From Caulobacter sp. X (GTDB lineage: Bacteria > Pseudomonadota > Alphaproteobacteria > Caulobacterales > Caulobacteraceae): a DNA stretch of 64,000 nt. The position numbers and the translations under genes are program-made. Shown here piece after piece: positions 36,467 through 46,900 of the stretch. The stretch covers positions 1,240,001-1,304,000 of the forward strand of contig NZ_PEGF01000002.1 of assembly GCF_002742635.1 (NCBI RefSeq), written 5' to 3'. A model generated the notes under the pieces. That model worked only from the letters and a program-made list of their open reading frames with translations. It had not been told where the DNA came from and did no database searches. How positions within the stretch are numbered: position 1 is the stretch's first letter; each line of letters opens with the position of its first letter.

Positions 36467-37948
36467 ATGGGCCAGCACGTGGAGACCCTGGTGATCGGCG
36501 GCGGGCCGGCCGGTCTGACGACCGCCTACACCCTCGCCAAGGCCGGGCGGGGCGTGACCGTGCTCGAGATGGATGCGGCCCGCGTGGGCGGCGTCGCTCG
36601 GACGCTCGACTACAAGGGCTTGAAGTTCGACATCGGCGGCCATCGGTTCTTCTCGCGCAATCCCGAGGTTCTCGACCTGTGGCGCGAGATGCTGCCCGAG
36701 GGCTTCGTCGAACGGTCGCGCCGCTCGCGCATCTACTATCAAGGGCGGTTCTACGCGTTTCCGCTGCGGGCTTTCCAGGCGCTGGCCAATCTTGGCCCCT
36801 GGATGGCGACCAGGTGCCTGGCGTCGTTCGCCTGGGCCAAGGTCAAGCCGATCAAGCAGCCCGAGAGCTTCCGCGACTGGGTCCGCAATCATTTCGGCGA
36901 GACGCTGTTCACGACCTTCTTCAAGTCCTACGCCGAGAAGGTGTGGGGCATGAGCTGCGATGACCTGTCGGCCGACTGGGCGCGCCAGCGGATCCGGGGG
37001 CTGCATCTGGGGACCGCGATCGCGGACGGCGTCCGCCGGTCGCTGGGCTTGCAACGCAAGGCGCCGGTCGCCGCGCCGACCAAGACCCTGAGCGAGCGCT
37101 TTCTCTATCCCCGCCAGGGCGCGGGCATGGTCTGGGAGGCTTGCGCCGAGAAGATCGTCGCGCTGGGCGGCGACGTCCGCCTGGGACGACGGGTCGATGG
37201 TCTGCACTACGACAAGCTCGCGCGCCTCTGGACCGTCTCGGTCGCCTGCGCCGACGGCCGCAAGGAGATCTACACCGCCGACAACGTGGTCTCCTCGGCG
37301 CCGATCCGCGAGCTGATGCAGTCGATCAGCCCGACTCCGATGAGCGTCTTCCACGCCGGCGAGCTGATGTACCGCGACTTCCTGACGGTCGTGCTGATCG
37401 GCAAGCCGCGCAAGGCGCCGCCGGACACCTGGATCTACGTCCATGACGCCTCGGTGCAGGTCGGCCGCGTGCGCGACCTGCGGGCCTGGTCGCCCGAGAT
37501 GATCCCCGACGGCGTCGAGGCGGCGCTGGGCCTGGAATATTTCTGCTTCGAGGGGGACGCCCTCTGGAGCCTTTCGGACGCCGAACTGATCGCCAAGGCC
37601 AAGGCCGAGATCGCCCGCATAGGCCTGATGGATGTCGAGGCGGTCGAGGACGCGTGCGTCGCCCGCCAGCGCAAGGCCTATCCGGTCTATGACGAGGCCT
37701 ATGCCGAGCACATCCGGATGATCCGCCTGGATCTGAAGATGCACTATCCGGGCCTGCACCTGGTGGGTCGCAACGGCATGCACCGCTATGGCGACCAGGA
37801 CCGGGCCATGATGACCGGCGTTCTGACCGCCGAGAACATCATCGCCGGCGAGCGCGTGCATGATGTCTGGGAGGTCGACGAGAACGCCGCCTACGACCGT
37901 CCCATGGTCCGCGTCGAGCGACCGGCGCCGCAACGCGCCGCGGCCTGA
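36467..37948 (+). CDS. FAD-dependent amine-oxidase-type oxidoreductase
   Basis: About 493 residues. The N-terminal dinucleotide motif is VIGGGPAGLTTAYTLAKAGRGVTVLE, followed by FDIGGHRFFSRNPEVLDLW, which is shared by protoporphyrinogen-oxidase-like and UDP-galactopyranose-mutase-like flavoproteins. PESFRDWVRNHFGETLFTTFFKSYAEKVWG is typical of the sugar-mutase-like group found beside polysaccharide genes. The C-terminal FAD-closing segment is HLVGRNGMHRYGDQDRAMMTG. The ATG at 36467 follows GGAGGGGCGG; TTG at 36455 is less likely. The exact reaction is not known. Confidence 0.85.
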   Translation: MGQHVETLVIGGGPAGLTTAYTLAKAGRGVTVLEMDAARVGGVARTLDYKGLKFDIGGHRFFSRNPEVLDLWREMLPEGFVERSRRSRIYYQGRFYAFPLRAFQALANLGPWMATRCLASFAWAKVKPIKQPESFRDWVRNHFGETLFTTFFKSYAEKVWGMSCDDLSADWARQRIRGLHLGTAIADGVRRSLGLQRKAPVAAPTKTLSERFLYPRQGAGMVWEACAEKIVALGGDVRLGRRVDGLHYDKLARLWTVSVACADGRKEIYTADNVVSSAPIRELMQSISPTPMSVFHAGELMYRDFLTVVLIGKPRKAPPDTWIYVHDASVQVGRVRDLRAWSPEMIPDGVEAALGLEYFCFEGDALWSLSDAELIAKAKAEIARIGLMDVEAVEDACVARQRKAYPVYDEAYAEHIRMIRLDLKMHYPGLHLVGRNGMHRYGDQDRAMMTGVLTAENIIAGERVHDVWEVDENAAYDRPMVRVERPAPQRAAA

Positions 37949-37972
37949 GCTCGGGTCCCGGGCGGTGATTCT

Positions 37973-38125
37973 CTAGGCGGGCGTCTGCTCCGGCTTTTGA
38001 CGCTTCGATTCGCTCATCAGCCGGCTCACGCCGCCGCAGGCGAAGCACACGATCGCGTCGGCGAGTCCGGCCATCGCGGCCAGCACGAAGACCCCGGAAA
38101 TCACCACAACCGCCAACGCCAACAT
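37973..38125 (-). CDS. Small single-span membrane protein
   Basis: A 50-residue protein. One transmembrane segment (about residues 2-32, MLALAVVVISGVFVLAAMAG...) contains two Cys (VCFACGG). A basic, hydrophilic tail (MSESKRQKPEQTPA) should lie in the cytoplasm. The ATG follows GCGGGAGA, and a GGAAC-N16-CGCT sequence lies upstream in the right direction. No family is recognised; ribosome site, hydrophobicity and complete frame support a real gene. Confidence 0.65.
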   Translation of the reverse strand: MLALAVVVISGVFVLAAMAGLADAIVCFACGGVSRLMSESKRQKPEQTPA

Positions 38126-38150
38126 GGAAATCTCCCGCTTCTCAAGACCA

Positions 38151-38175
38151 AGCGAGGGAGGGCGTTTTCCGTTCC
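38151..38175 (-). promoter_or_regulatory. EcfG-like promoter candidate (GGAAC-N16-CGCT)
   Basis: On the minus strand GGAAC (38175-38171) is followed after 16 bp by CGCT (38154-38151), one mismatch from the EcfG -10 CGTT. It ends 25 bp before the small membrane protein ATG. Confidence 0.35.
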
Positions 38176-38216
38176 GAAAACGACCGTTGGCGCGGCAAAA
38201 AATCATACAAATGGTT

Positions 38217-38228
38217 GACAACGTTGTC
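38217..38228. promoter_or_regulatory. LacI-type operator (GACAACGTTGTC)
   Basis: A perfect 12-bp palindrome centred on CG lies 108 bp before the sugar transporter ATG. Palindromes with an AACGTT core are the usual targets of LacI-family repressors. No LacI gene lies in the window, so the regulator would act in trans. Confidence 0.6.
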
Positions 38229-38335
38229 GCGCTTCCAATGAATGTCGCGTCCGCGCAAAGACGGACTCGCGAACATCGTCGCCTAGGGAGTGGTCCAGTG
38301 ATTTCGGTGCTCAAATTCAATCGCGGAGGCGTTCG

Positions 38336-39694
38336 ATGAGTGACGCCGCGATCGCCAAATCCCCGGCCAAGAGCGGGGGCTCCAAGCTGGCTATCGTCTA
38401 TGTGACGTGCCTGTTCTTCATCTGGGCGCTGGTCACCAATCTGCTGGACCCGCTGCTGAAGACCATGAAGACGGTCTTCACCCTGACCCCGGTCGAAGCC
38501 AGCCTGACCGGCTTCGCCTTCTTCATCGCCTATGGCGTCATGTCGATGCCCTCGGCCGCCTTCCTGTCCAAGTTCGGCTACGCCAAGTCGGTGATGGTGG
38601 GTCTCGGCGGCATCGTCGCCGGCTGCTTCATCGCCATCGCGGCGGCCAAGCTGCACACCTTCGCCCTGGTGCTGACGGCCCTGTTCGTCATGGCCTCGGG
38701 CATCACCCTGCTGCAGGTGGCGGCCAACCCGCTGATCGCATCGATGGGCCGTCCCGAGGACAGCTCGTTCCGGCTGAACCTGTCCCAGGCGTTCAACTCG
38801 CTGGGCGCGGCCTGCGGCCTGTGGTTCGGCGCCAACTTCCTGCTCAAGGGCCAGATCTTCGAGAAGGGCATTACGATCACCGAGGCCATGCGCGAGCAGG
38901 CCCTGGGCTTCGTGTCCAACGTCTATTTCGTGATCGGCGCGGGCCTGGCCCTGTTCATCCTGGCCATCTTCTTCGTGCGCCGCCAGATCACCGAGGCGGC
39001 CCCCAAGACCGGCCACTTCATCAATCCGCTGGCGGCTCTGTCGTCGAAGTGGGCGAACCTGGGCGCGATCGGCATCTTCCTCTATGTCGGCGCCGAGGTC
39101 GCGATCTCGCTGAACCTGCTGCTGTTCATCGAGCAGGCGCACATCCTGAACATCCCGGCCGAACAGGCCGGCAAGATGACGACCTTCTACATGGTCTTCG
39201 CCATGATCGGCCGCTTCGCCGGCTCGGCCCTGCTGAAGTCATTCAAGGACTACTGGCTGCTGACCGCCGTGGCCGTCGGCGCGATCGCGCTGAGCCTGGT
39301 CGTCATCCTGACCAAGGACATGGTTCCGAGCGCCCACACCGGCGACATCAACCTGCTCCTGGCCACGGTCCCGATGACGACGGGCCTGATCCCGGCCTTC
39401 GCGGCCCTGCTGATCGGCCTGTTCAACTCGATCATGTTCCCGACCATCTTCACCCTGACCCTGCAGCGCTCGTCGGCTCCGGCCTCGGCGACCTCGGGTC
39501 TGCTGTGCATGGCCATCGTCGGCGGCGCCTTCCTGCCGCTGGCCTTCGCCAAGATCGAGGAGATGACCGGCTCCAAGTCGCTGGCCTTCATCGCCCCGCT
39601 GATCTGCTACGTCTACGTCCTGTGGTTCGCGCTGGTGTCCAAGAACGCCCCGACCCACGAGATCGAGGACGAGGCGGTGGCCGGCGGCCACTGA
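38336..39694 (+). CDS. FucP-family sugar:proton symporter
   Basis: A 452-residue MFS carrier with about 12 transmembrane helices. Features of the FucP/GluP/NagP group are present: TCLFFIWALVTNLLDPLLKTMK near the N-terminus, LLQVAANPLIASMGRPEDSSFRLNLSQAFNSLGAACG in the middle, and LFNSIMFPTIFTLTL near the C-terminus. It should import a hexose or amino sugar with protons. GCGGAGGCG precedes the ATG. The palindromic operator upstream suggests catabolite- or substrate-controlled expression. A GH3 beta-glucosidase lies two genes downstream, which fits sugar uptake. Confidence 0.92.
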   Translation: MSDAAIAKSPAKSGGSKLAIVYVTCLFFIWALVTNLLDPLLKTMKTVFTLTPVEASLTGFAFFIAYGVMSMPSAAFLSKFGYAKSVMVGLGGIVAGCFIAIAAAKLHTFALVLTALFVMASGITLLQVAANPLIASMGRPEDSSFRLNLSQAFNSLGAACGLWFGANFLLKGQIFEKGITITEAMREQALGFVSNVYFVIGAGLALFILAIFFVRRQITEAAPKTGHFINPLAALSSKWANLGAIGIFLYVGAEVAISLNLLLFIEQAHILNIPAEQAGKMTTFYMVFAMIGRFAGSALLKSFKDYWLLTAVAVGAIALSLVVILTKDMVPSAHTGDINLLLATVPMTTGLIPAFAALLIGLFNSIMFPTIFTLTLQRSSAPASATSGLLCMAIVGGAFLPLAFAKIEEMTGSKSLAFIAPLICYVYVLWFALVSKNAPTHEIEDEAVAGGH

Positions 39695-39718
39695 CCTTTC
39701 GAGACCCGCCTGCAAGCG

Positions 39719-39753
39719 CCCCGGAAGGCTTCGGCTTTCCGGGGTTTCTTTTT
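39719..39753 (+). terminator. Rho-independent terminator of sugar transporter
   Basis: CCCCGGAAGGC pairs with GCTTTCCGGGG and is followed by TTTCTTTTT. It lies 24 bp after the stop. Confidence 0.9.
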
Positions 39754-39850
39754 GCCGATCAGTTTTCCTGAAGGCGTCTATCGAAAAACCTCGGTCGTAA
39801 TTCCCAGTGCTCGGCACGACATTGGCGGTCTCACGAGCGAAGGAACGCGC

Positions 39851-41197
39851 ATGGCCGCCGTCCAACCCAAGAGCAGCCGCTTCATCAGCGGCTTTGGCGT
39901 CCAGGTCCTGGCCGCCATGGCGATCGGCCTGGGCCTTGGCCTGCTGGCCCGCCAGCTGGGGCCGGCGGAAGGGCAGGGCGGCTACGCCCTGGCCGAGACC
40001 CTGCACCAGGTCGGCGCGATCTTCGTCCAGCTGCTGCGCACCCTGGTGCCGCCGCTGGTCTTCACCGCCATCGTCGCTAGCGTCGCCAATATCGCCCAGC
40101 TGCAGAACGCCGCGCGCCTGGTCTGGCGCACGCTGTTCTGGTTCGCGGTCACCGCCCTGATCGCGGTGCTGATCGGCATCGCCCTGGGTCTGATCCTGCA
40201 GCCCGGCCTGCACACCACGGTCGAGGCCGCCGCCGCCAAGGCGCCCAAGACCCATGGCTCGTGGCTCGACTTCCTGACCGGCCTCGTGCCCGTCAACGTG
40301 CTGGGCCTGGCGGCCTCGACCAAGATCAGCGACGCCGGCGCGGCCACGACCTCGCTGTCGTTCAACGTGCTGCAGATCGTCGTCATCTCGCTGGTCACCG
40401 GCGTCGCCGCTCTGAAGGTCGGCGAGGCGGGCGAGGCCTTCCTGAAGTTCAACGCCTCGGCCCTGGCGATCGTGCGCAAGGTCCTGTGGTGGGTGATCCG
40501 CCTGACGCCGATCGGCACCATCGGCCTGTTCGGCAACGCCGTGGCGCAATACGGCTGGACGACGCTGGGCCAGCTCGGCGCCTTCACCGGCGCGATCTAT
40601 ATCGGTCTCGGCCTGGTGCTGCTGGTCGTCTATCCGACCATCCTGGCCCTGAACGGCCTCAACCCGATCAAGTTCTTCCAAGGCGCCTGGCCCGCGATCC
40701 AGCTGGGCTTCGTCTCGCGCTCCTCGGTCGGAACCCTGCCGGTGACCGAGGCGGTGACCGAGACGAGCCTTGGCGTGCCGCGCGCCTACGCCGCCTTCGC
40801 CGTGCCGCTGGGCTCGACGACGAAGATGGACGGCTGCGCGGCGATCTATCCGGCCATCTCGGCGATCTTCGTGGCCCAGTTCTTCGGCGTGCATCTGGCG
40901 CTGTCGGACTACTTCCTGATCGTCTTCGTCTCGGTGATCGGTTCGGCCGCCACCGCCGGTCTGACCGGCGCCACGGTGATGCTGACCCTGACCCTGTCGA
41001 CCCTGGGACTGCCGCTGGAAGGCGCGGGCCTGCTGCTGGCGATCGACCCGATCCTCGACATGGGCCGCACCGCCGTGAACGTCGCCGGCCAGGCCCTGGT
41101 CCCGACCATTGTCGCCAAGCGTGAGGGCATCCTCGACCTCGAGACCTACAACGCCGGCCAGGTCCCCGCCGAGGCGGGACTGATCGCCGCGGAATAG
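39851..41197 (+). CDS. Dicarboxylate/amino acid:cation symporter (DAACS)
   Basis: A 448-residue secondary transporter of the DctA/GltP family. Landmarks include the serine-rich re-entrant loop SRSSVGTLPVTEA, the NMDGTA-type motif as KMDGCAAIYP, and DPILDMGRTAVNVAGQAL, whose Asp, Arg and Asn bind substrate and cation. About eight transmembrane helices plus hairpins are predicted. The ATG at 39851 follows GAAGGAA; the frame upstream overlaps the preceding terminator. It probably imports dicarboxylates or acidic amino acids; the Cys in MDGCAAI replaces the usual Thr and may alter specificity. Confidence 0.93.
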   Translation: MAAVQPKSSRFISGFGVQVLAAMAIGLGLGLLARQLGPAEGQGGYALAETLHQVGAIFVQLLRTLVPPLVFTAIVASVANIAQLQNAARLVWRTLFWFAVTALIAVLIGIALGLILQPGLHTTVEAAAAKAPKTHGSWLDFLTGLVPVNVLGLAASTKISDAGAATTSLSFNVLQIVVISLVTGVAALKVGEAGEAFLKFNASALAIVRKVLWWVIRLTPIGTIGLFGNAVAQYGWTTLGQLGAFTGAIYIGLGLVLLVVYPTILALNGLNPIKFFQGAWPAIQLGFVSRSSVGTLPVTEAVTETSLGVPRAYAAFAVPLGSTTKMDGCAAIYPAISAIFVAQFFGVHLALSDYFLIVFVSVIGSAATAGLTGATVMLTLTLSTLGLPLEGAGLLLAIDPILDMGRTAVNVAGQALVPTIVAKREGILDLETYNAGQVPAEAGLIAAE

Positions 41198-41268
41198 GTC
41201 TGCGCGGTTGCGCCGGAAAGCTTTAGCGGCGAGTTTGCGCGCCTCGTAAAGCGTCCCCGGGGGATTCC

Positions 41269-43563
41269 ATGGTTCTGAAGACGGCGAACGGCGGCCCGGA
41301 AGGGCCGAGCCGGCGTGGATTCCTGTCCGGCGCCGCCGCCCTCGCGGGTCTGGCCGTCGCCACGCCCCGCGCCTTCGCCCGAGCTTCGGACCGCGTCGAG
41401 GCCCTGCTGGCCCAGATGACGATCGAGGAGAAGGCGGGTCAGCTCTCGTGCTTCGCCGACATGATCCGCCCGCCCATCGGCGACATGAACCCGCTGGTCA
41501 ATCTGCGCAACGCCCAGACCCTGACCGCCGAGATCAAGGCCGGCCGGATCGGCGTGCTGATGAACGGCGTGGGCGCCCAGGCCGCCCTCGACACGCAGAA
41601 GGCCGCTGTCGAAGGCTCGCGCCTGAAGATCCCGCTGCTGTTCGCCGCCGATGTGATCCATGGCTTCCGCACGGTCTTCCCGATCCCGTTGGCCGAGGCC
41701 GCCAGCTTCGACCCGCATCTGGCCGAGCGCACCGCCCGCGCCGCCGCCTCGGAAGCTTCCGCCTCGGGCCTGCACTGGACCTTCGCGCCGATGGTCGACG
41801 TCGCCCGCGACCAGCGCTGGGGCCGCGTGGCCGAGGGGGCGGGCGAGGATCCCTATCTCGGCGAGGTCATGGCCGCCGCCCGCGTCCGCGGCTTCCAGGG
41901 CAAGGACCTGAAGGCCGACGACAGCATGCTGGCCACGCCCAAGCACTTCGCCGCCTACGGCGCGGTGACGGCCGGCCTCGAGTACAATTCAGTCGAGTTG
42001 TCCGAGGCGACCCTGCGCGAGGTCCATCTCCCGCCGTTCCAGGCCGCCTTCGCGGCGGGGGCGATGACGGTGATGTCGGCCTTCAACGACGTGAATGGCG
42101 TCCCGTCCACCGCCAACAAGCGCCTGCTGACGGGCGTGCTGCGCGAGGAGTGGGGCTTCAAGGGCGTGGTCATCTCCGACTACACCTCCGACCAGGAGCT
42201 GGTCGCCCACGGCTACGCCGCCGATGATCGCGACGCCGCGCGCCTGGCGATCCTGGCCGGTGTCGACATCAGCATGCAGAGCGGCCTCTACGTCCGCTAT
42301 CTGCCCGAACTGGTCGCCTCGGGCGCCGTGCCGATGGCGGTGGTCGACGCTTCGGTGCGCCGGGTGCTGGCGCTGAAGGAGGCGATCGGCCTCTTCGACA
42401 ACCCCTATCGCTCGCTGGACCCGGTCGCCGAGAAGGCGCGCACCGCCACGCCCGCCCTGCGCGCCCTGAGCCGCGAGGCCGGCGCGCGCTCGATCGTCCT
42501 CCTCAAGAACGACGGCGGCCTGCTGCCCTTGCCCAAGGCGGGCAAGCGCTTGGCTCTGATCGGCCCCTTCGGCGACGATCGCGACAATGTTCTGGGCGCC
42601 TGGGGCGGTTTCTTCGCCGACAAGTCGCTGAACGTCGACCTCGCCACGGGCCTGCGGGGCCAGCTCGCCGATCCGGGCAGCCTTGTGGTCGAGCGCGGCT
42701 GCGACGTCGAAGCGCCGATCGCGGGCGGGATCGAGCGGGCGGTCGCCGCCGCCCAGGCCGCCGATGTCGTGCTGCTGGCGATTGGCGAAAGCGAGACCAT
42801 GACCGGCGAGGCCAAGTCCCGCACCGACATCCGCATTCCGCCGGCCCAGCAGCGTCTGGCCGAGGCGATCGCCGCCACGGGCAAGCCGGTCGTCGTGCTG
42901 CTGCGCCACGGTCGCGCCCTGGCGCTGGAAGGGCCGGTCCGCGACGCGCCGGCGATCCTGGCGACCTGGTTCCTCGGCAGCGAAATGGGCCACGCCGTCG
43001 CCGACGTGCTGTTCGGCGCGGTCAATCCGTCCGGCCGCTTGCCGGTCAGCTTCCCGCTCGACAGCGGCCAGGAGCCGTTCTTCTACAACGGCCGCCCCAC
43101 GGGCCGCCCCGCGCCGGCCGATCCCAACGCCCAGGAGTACAAGTCTCGCTGGCGGTCGATCCGCAATGACGCGCTCTATCCGTTCGGTTTCGGCCTTGGT
43201 TATGCGCCGTTCGCGGTGACCGACCTGCGTCTCAGCACGGAAAAGCTCGGCTGGGACCAGACGCTCCATGTCACCGCCAAGGTCCGTAACACCGGGTCGG
43301 TCCACGGCGAGCATGTGGTCCAGCTCTACATTCGCGACCGCGTGGCCAGCCGCACCCGCCCCGTGCGCGAGTTGAAGGGCTTCCAGCGCGTCTCGCTGGC
43401 GCCCGGCAACGAACGCGAGGTCCGGTTCGAGCTGCGGCGCGAGAACCTGATGTTTGTCGGCGATCACGACTATTGGGGCGCCGAGCCTGGCGTATTCGAC
43501 GTCTGGCTGGCCAATTGCGCGACCGACGGCCTCGTCGCCAGCTTCGAACTCCTGGCGGCATAA
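41269..43563 (+). CDS. bglX: Exported GH3 beta-glucosidase
   Basis: A 764-residue glycoside hydrolase family 3 enzyme that releases glucose or related sugars from beta-linked oligosaccharides, probably in the periplasm. A twin-arginine-like signal (SRRGFLSGAAALAGLAVATPRAFA) starts it. The TIM-barrel holds FAPMVDVARDQRWGRVAEGAGEDPYL and the nucleophile Asp in GVVISDYTSD. The alpha/beta sandwich domain and a C-terminal fibronectin-III-like domain (YPFGFGLGYAPF..., NTGSVHGEHVVQLYI) follow. It fits BglX. Position near the sugar transporter suggests oligosaccharide use. Confidence 0.96.
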   Translation: MVLKTANGGPEGPSRRGFLSGAAALAGLAVATPRAFARASDRVEALLAQMTIEEKAGQLSCFADMIRPPIGDMNPLVNLRNAQTLTAEIKAGRIGVLMNGVGAQAALDTQKAAVEGSRLKIPLLFAADVIHGFRTVFPIPLAEAASFDPHLAERTARAAASEASASGLHWTFAPMVDVARDQRWGRVAEGAGEDPYLGEVMAAARVRGFQGKDLKADDSMLATPKHFAAYGAVTAGLEYNSVELSEATLREVHLPPFQAAFAAGAMTVMSAFNDVNGVPSTANKRLLTGVLREEWGFKGVVISDYTSDQELVAHGYAADDRDAARLAILAGVDISMQSGLYVRYLPELVASGAVPMAVVDASVRRVLALKEAIGLFDNPYRSLDPVAEKARTATPALRALSREAGARSIVLLKNDGGLLPLPKAGKRLALIGPFGDDRDNVLGAWGGFFADKSLNVDLATGLRGQLADPGSLVVERGCDVEAPIAGGIERAVAAAQAADVVLLAIGESETMTGEAKSRTDIRIPPAQQRLAEAIAATGKPVVVLLRHGRALALEGPVRDAPAILATWFLGSEMGHAVADVLFGAVNPSGRLPVSFPLDSGQEPFFYNGRPTGRPAPADPNAQEYKSRWRSIRNDALYPFGFGLGYAPFAVTDLRLSTEKLGWDQTLHVTAKVRNTGSVHGEHVVQLYIRDRVASRTRPVRELKGFQRVSLAPGNEREVRFELRRENLMFVGDHDYWGAEPGVFDVWLANCATDGLVASFELLAA

Positions 43564-43945
43564 GGCGAAGCGCGAATCATTTCGTGCTGGATTGCGGGCG
43601 TATTGGGGCGTCGCGCAGTTCCTCACGGCCGCTTTTACTCGCCTGACAAGCGAATCTGGTCTCTGCGCCCGGTCGGTGTACGGAATATTCAGGTTCAGGA
43701 CATGTCTTTGTCTTGAAAGGTTTTAAATCCAATTCTGTTGGCCGGGGCATAGGTAGGCGATTAACTGCCCTCGGCTGGCGCGGACCTGCGTCCGGATGTC
43801 TCGTTGAAAGGACTTGGAAACGAAATAAGGTTATGCCCGACGGGCCGTAGTGTGGCTTGTTGCCGAGGCGCTTGCGTTTGGGGGGGCGTCTCCATGTTGC
43901 TTCGTGGCGCGCAAAAGGCGCGTCTGCACAGCAGGGGATGGATGT
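43564..43945 (+). promoter_or_regulatory. 382-bp intergenic region before the giant repeat gene
   Basis: No convincing gene is seen. An AT-richer patch near 43670-43735 (with GGTTTTAAATCC) is a reasonable promoter location. An open frame from 43850 in phase with the giant gene is Cys- and Arg-rich, unlike the repeat protein, and is judged leader sequence. The ribosome site AGGGGATGG sits before ATG 43946. Confidence 0.4.
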
Positions 43946-46900
43946 ATGCCGATCTCGAGTCTTTCCGCCGCTCAGATCTCGAACCTGTCGGTCACCGCGA
44001 TCCAGGGACTGACGACGACGGACATCCAGTCCCTCAATGGAACTCAGGTCGCCGCGATCAGCGTGACCGGGATCGGCGCGCTGGACACCACGCAGGTCGC
44101 CGCGCTCAGCACGACCCAGGTCAAGGCGCTTACCGCCACCCAGATCCCGAAGTTCTCGGCATCGGTGACCTTCGACGTCACCCAGCTCACCCAATTCTCC
44201 AGCCAGCAGGTCTCGGCGCTTACCTCGACCCAGCTTGCGGGGCTCGACACCTCCCATATCGCCGTCCTCAGCGCCACGCAGATCGGCTCGCTGTCGGCCG
44301 CTAACTTCTCGGGCCTGGACGCCACCCAGGTCGGCCAACTGAGCGAGACCCAGGTCAAGGGCATCACCGCGACCCAGCTGAAGGGCGTCTCGACCAACGA
44401 TATCGGCGAGCTTTCCGCCACCCAGGTCGGCGCGCTCGCCGCCGACCGCCTCGCGGCTCTGTCCGCCGCCAACCTGTCGGCCCTGAACGCCACCCAGGTC
44501 GGGGCGCTGAGCAACACCCAGATCGCGGCGCTGACGACCACCCAGCTCAAGGACTTGACCGCCACGGATATCGGCGAGCTGTCGGCCACGCAGGTTGGCG
44601 CGCTCTCGACGGTTCAGCTTGGCGCCTTGTCGGCGGCGAACGTCTCGGCCCTCAACTCCACGCAGGTGGGCGGCCTTTCGACGACTCAGATCAAGGGGAT
44701 CACGACCACCCAGATCAAGGGTCTCAACACCACCGATATCGGCGAACTGACCGACACCCAGGTCGGCGCCCTGACCGTCGCGCAGATCGGCGCCCTGGCC
44801 ACCGCCCAGGTTCAGCAGCTTTCCACCGGCCAGCTCTCCGTCCTGTCCTCTACCCAGGTCGGGGCGTTGGGCGCGGCGAACTTCTCGGTTCTGGACGCGA
44901 CGCAAGTCGGCGCGCTAAGCGAGACGCAGATCAAGGGTCTGACGACCGCGCAACTGGGCGGGCTGTCGGCGGCCGACGTCGGCGAGCTGTCCGCGACGCA
45001 GGTGAGCGCGCTGAGCGCCGGCCAACTGGGCGCCCTGACGACCACCGCCGTCTCGGCCCTGGACGCGACACAAGTCGGGGCTCTGTCGACGACCCAGATC
45101 AAGGGTCTGACGGCGGCCCAGCTGAAGAATTTCTCGACCACCGATATCGGTGAGCTATCCGAGACCCAGGTCGGGGCGCTGAGCGCGTCGCAGCTGGGCT
45201 CTCTCAGCACGGCGGCTGTTTCGGCCCTGAACGCGACCCAGGTGGGCGCGCTGTCGACGACCCAGATCAAGGGTCTGACGACCGGCCAGGTCTCCAACCT
45301 GACCGCCACCGACATCGGCGAACTGTCAGAGACCCAGGTCGGAGCTCTGACCGCCGATCAGATCAAGAATCTGTCGACCACCAACCTGTCGGCGCTGTCG
45401 GCCACCCAGGTCGGCGCCCTCAACAACACCCAGATCGCCGCGATCACGACGACGCAGGTCAAGAACCTGACGACGACCGATATCGGCGAGCTGTCGGCCA
45501 CCCAGGTCGGGGCCCTGACGGCCGCTCAGGTCGGCGCCTTGAGCCAGCCTCAGGCGCAACAGCTTTCGGCGACCCAGATCGGCGGTCTTTCGTCGACGCA
45601 GGTGGGGGCGTTGAACACGACGAACCTGACCTCGCTGAACGCCACCCAGATCGGCGCGCTGTCGACGACCCAGGTCAAGGGTCTGACGGCGACCCAGCTG
45701 TCCAACCTTAGCACCGCCAATGTCGGCGACCTGAGCGAGACGCAGGTGGGGGCGCTGAGCGCCTCGCAGATCGGCTCGCTGGGCGCTGCCAACTTCTCGA
45801 ACTTGAACGCGACGCAAGTCGGCGCGCTGAGCGAGACCCAGATCCAGCCCCTGACCGCCACGCTCATGACGGGTCTGTCGACCGCCGACGTGGCCGAGCT
45901 GGCGACCACCCAGGTGGGCGCGCTGTCGCCCACGCAGATCGGCGCTTTGGGCGCCAACTTCTCGGCCCTGGACGCGACCCAGGTTGGCGCGCTGTCGACG
46001 ACCCAGATCAAGGGCCTGACGACGGCCCAGGTGGCTGGTCTGACGACGACCGACATCGGCGAGCTGTCGACGACCCTGATCGGCGCGCTCAGCGCCGACC
46101 AGGTCAAGTCGCTGTCCAACGCCGGCCTGTCGGCCCTGGACGCGACCCAGACGGGGGCGCTGTCGACGACCCAGGTCAAGGGTCTGACCACGACCCAGAT
46201 CAGCAACCTGACCGCCACGGATATCGGCGAGCTGACCGGGACGCAGCTTGGCGCCCTGAACAACTCGCAGCTGGCCGCGCTGACCCAGGCCAACGTCAAG
46301 GCTCTGACGACGACCCAGCTGGGCGCGCTGAGCTCGACCCAGATCGGCGCGTTCGCGCCGACCAACTTCTCGGCCCTGGACGCCACTCAGGTCGGCAGCC
46401 TGACCGAGACCCAGGTCAAGGGCCTGACGACGGCCCAGATCGGCGGCCTGTCCGCGGCTGACGTCGCCGAGCTGTCGGCGACCCAGGTGGGGGCGCTGAG
46501 CGCCTCGCAGGTGGGCGCCCTGAGCACCACCGCCGTCTCGGCCCTGGACGCGACCCAGGTGGGCGCGCTGTCGACGACCCAGGTCAAGGGCCTGACGGCG
46601 ACCCAGCTGAAGATCTTCTCGACCACCGATGTCGGCGAGCTGTCCGAGACCCAGGTCGGGGCCCTGACCCCGACGCAGCTGGGCGCTCTGAGCAACGCGG
46701 CGCTCTCGGCCCTGACCGCCACCCAGACCGCGGCGCTGTCGACGACCCAGATCAAGGGTCTGACGACGACCCAGCTGTCCAACCTGACCGCCACCGACAT
46801 CGGCGAGCTGTCGGCGACCCAGGTCGGGGCCCTGACGGCCGATCAGATCAAGTCGCTGACCCCGGCCAACCTGTCGGCCCTGGACGCCACCCAGGTCGGC

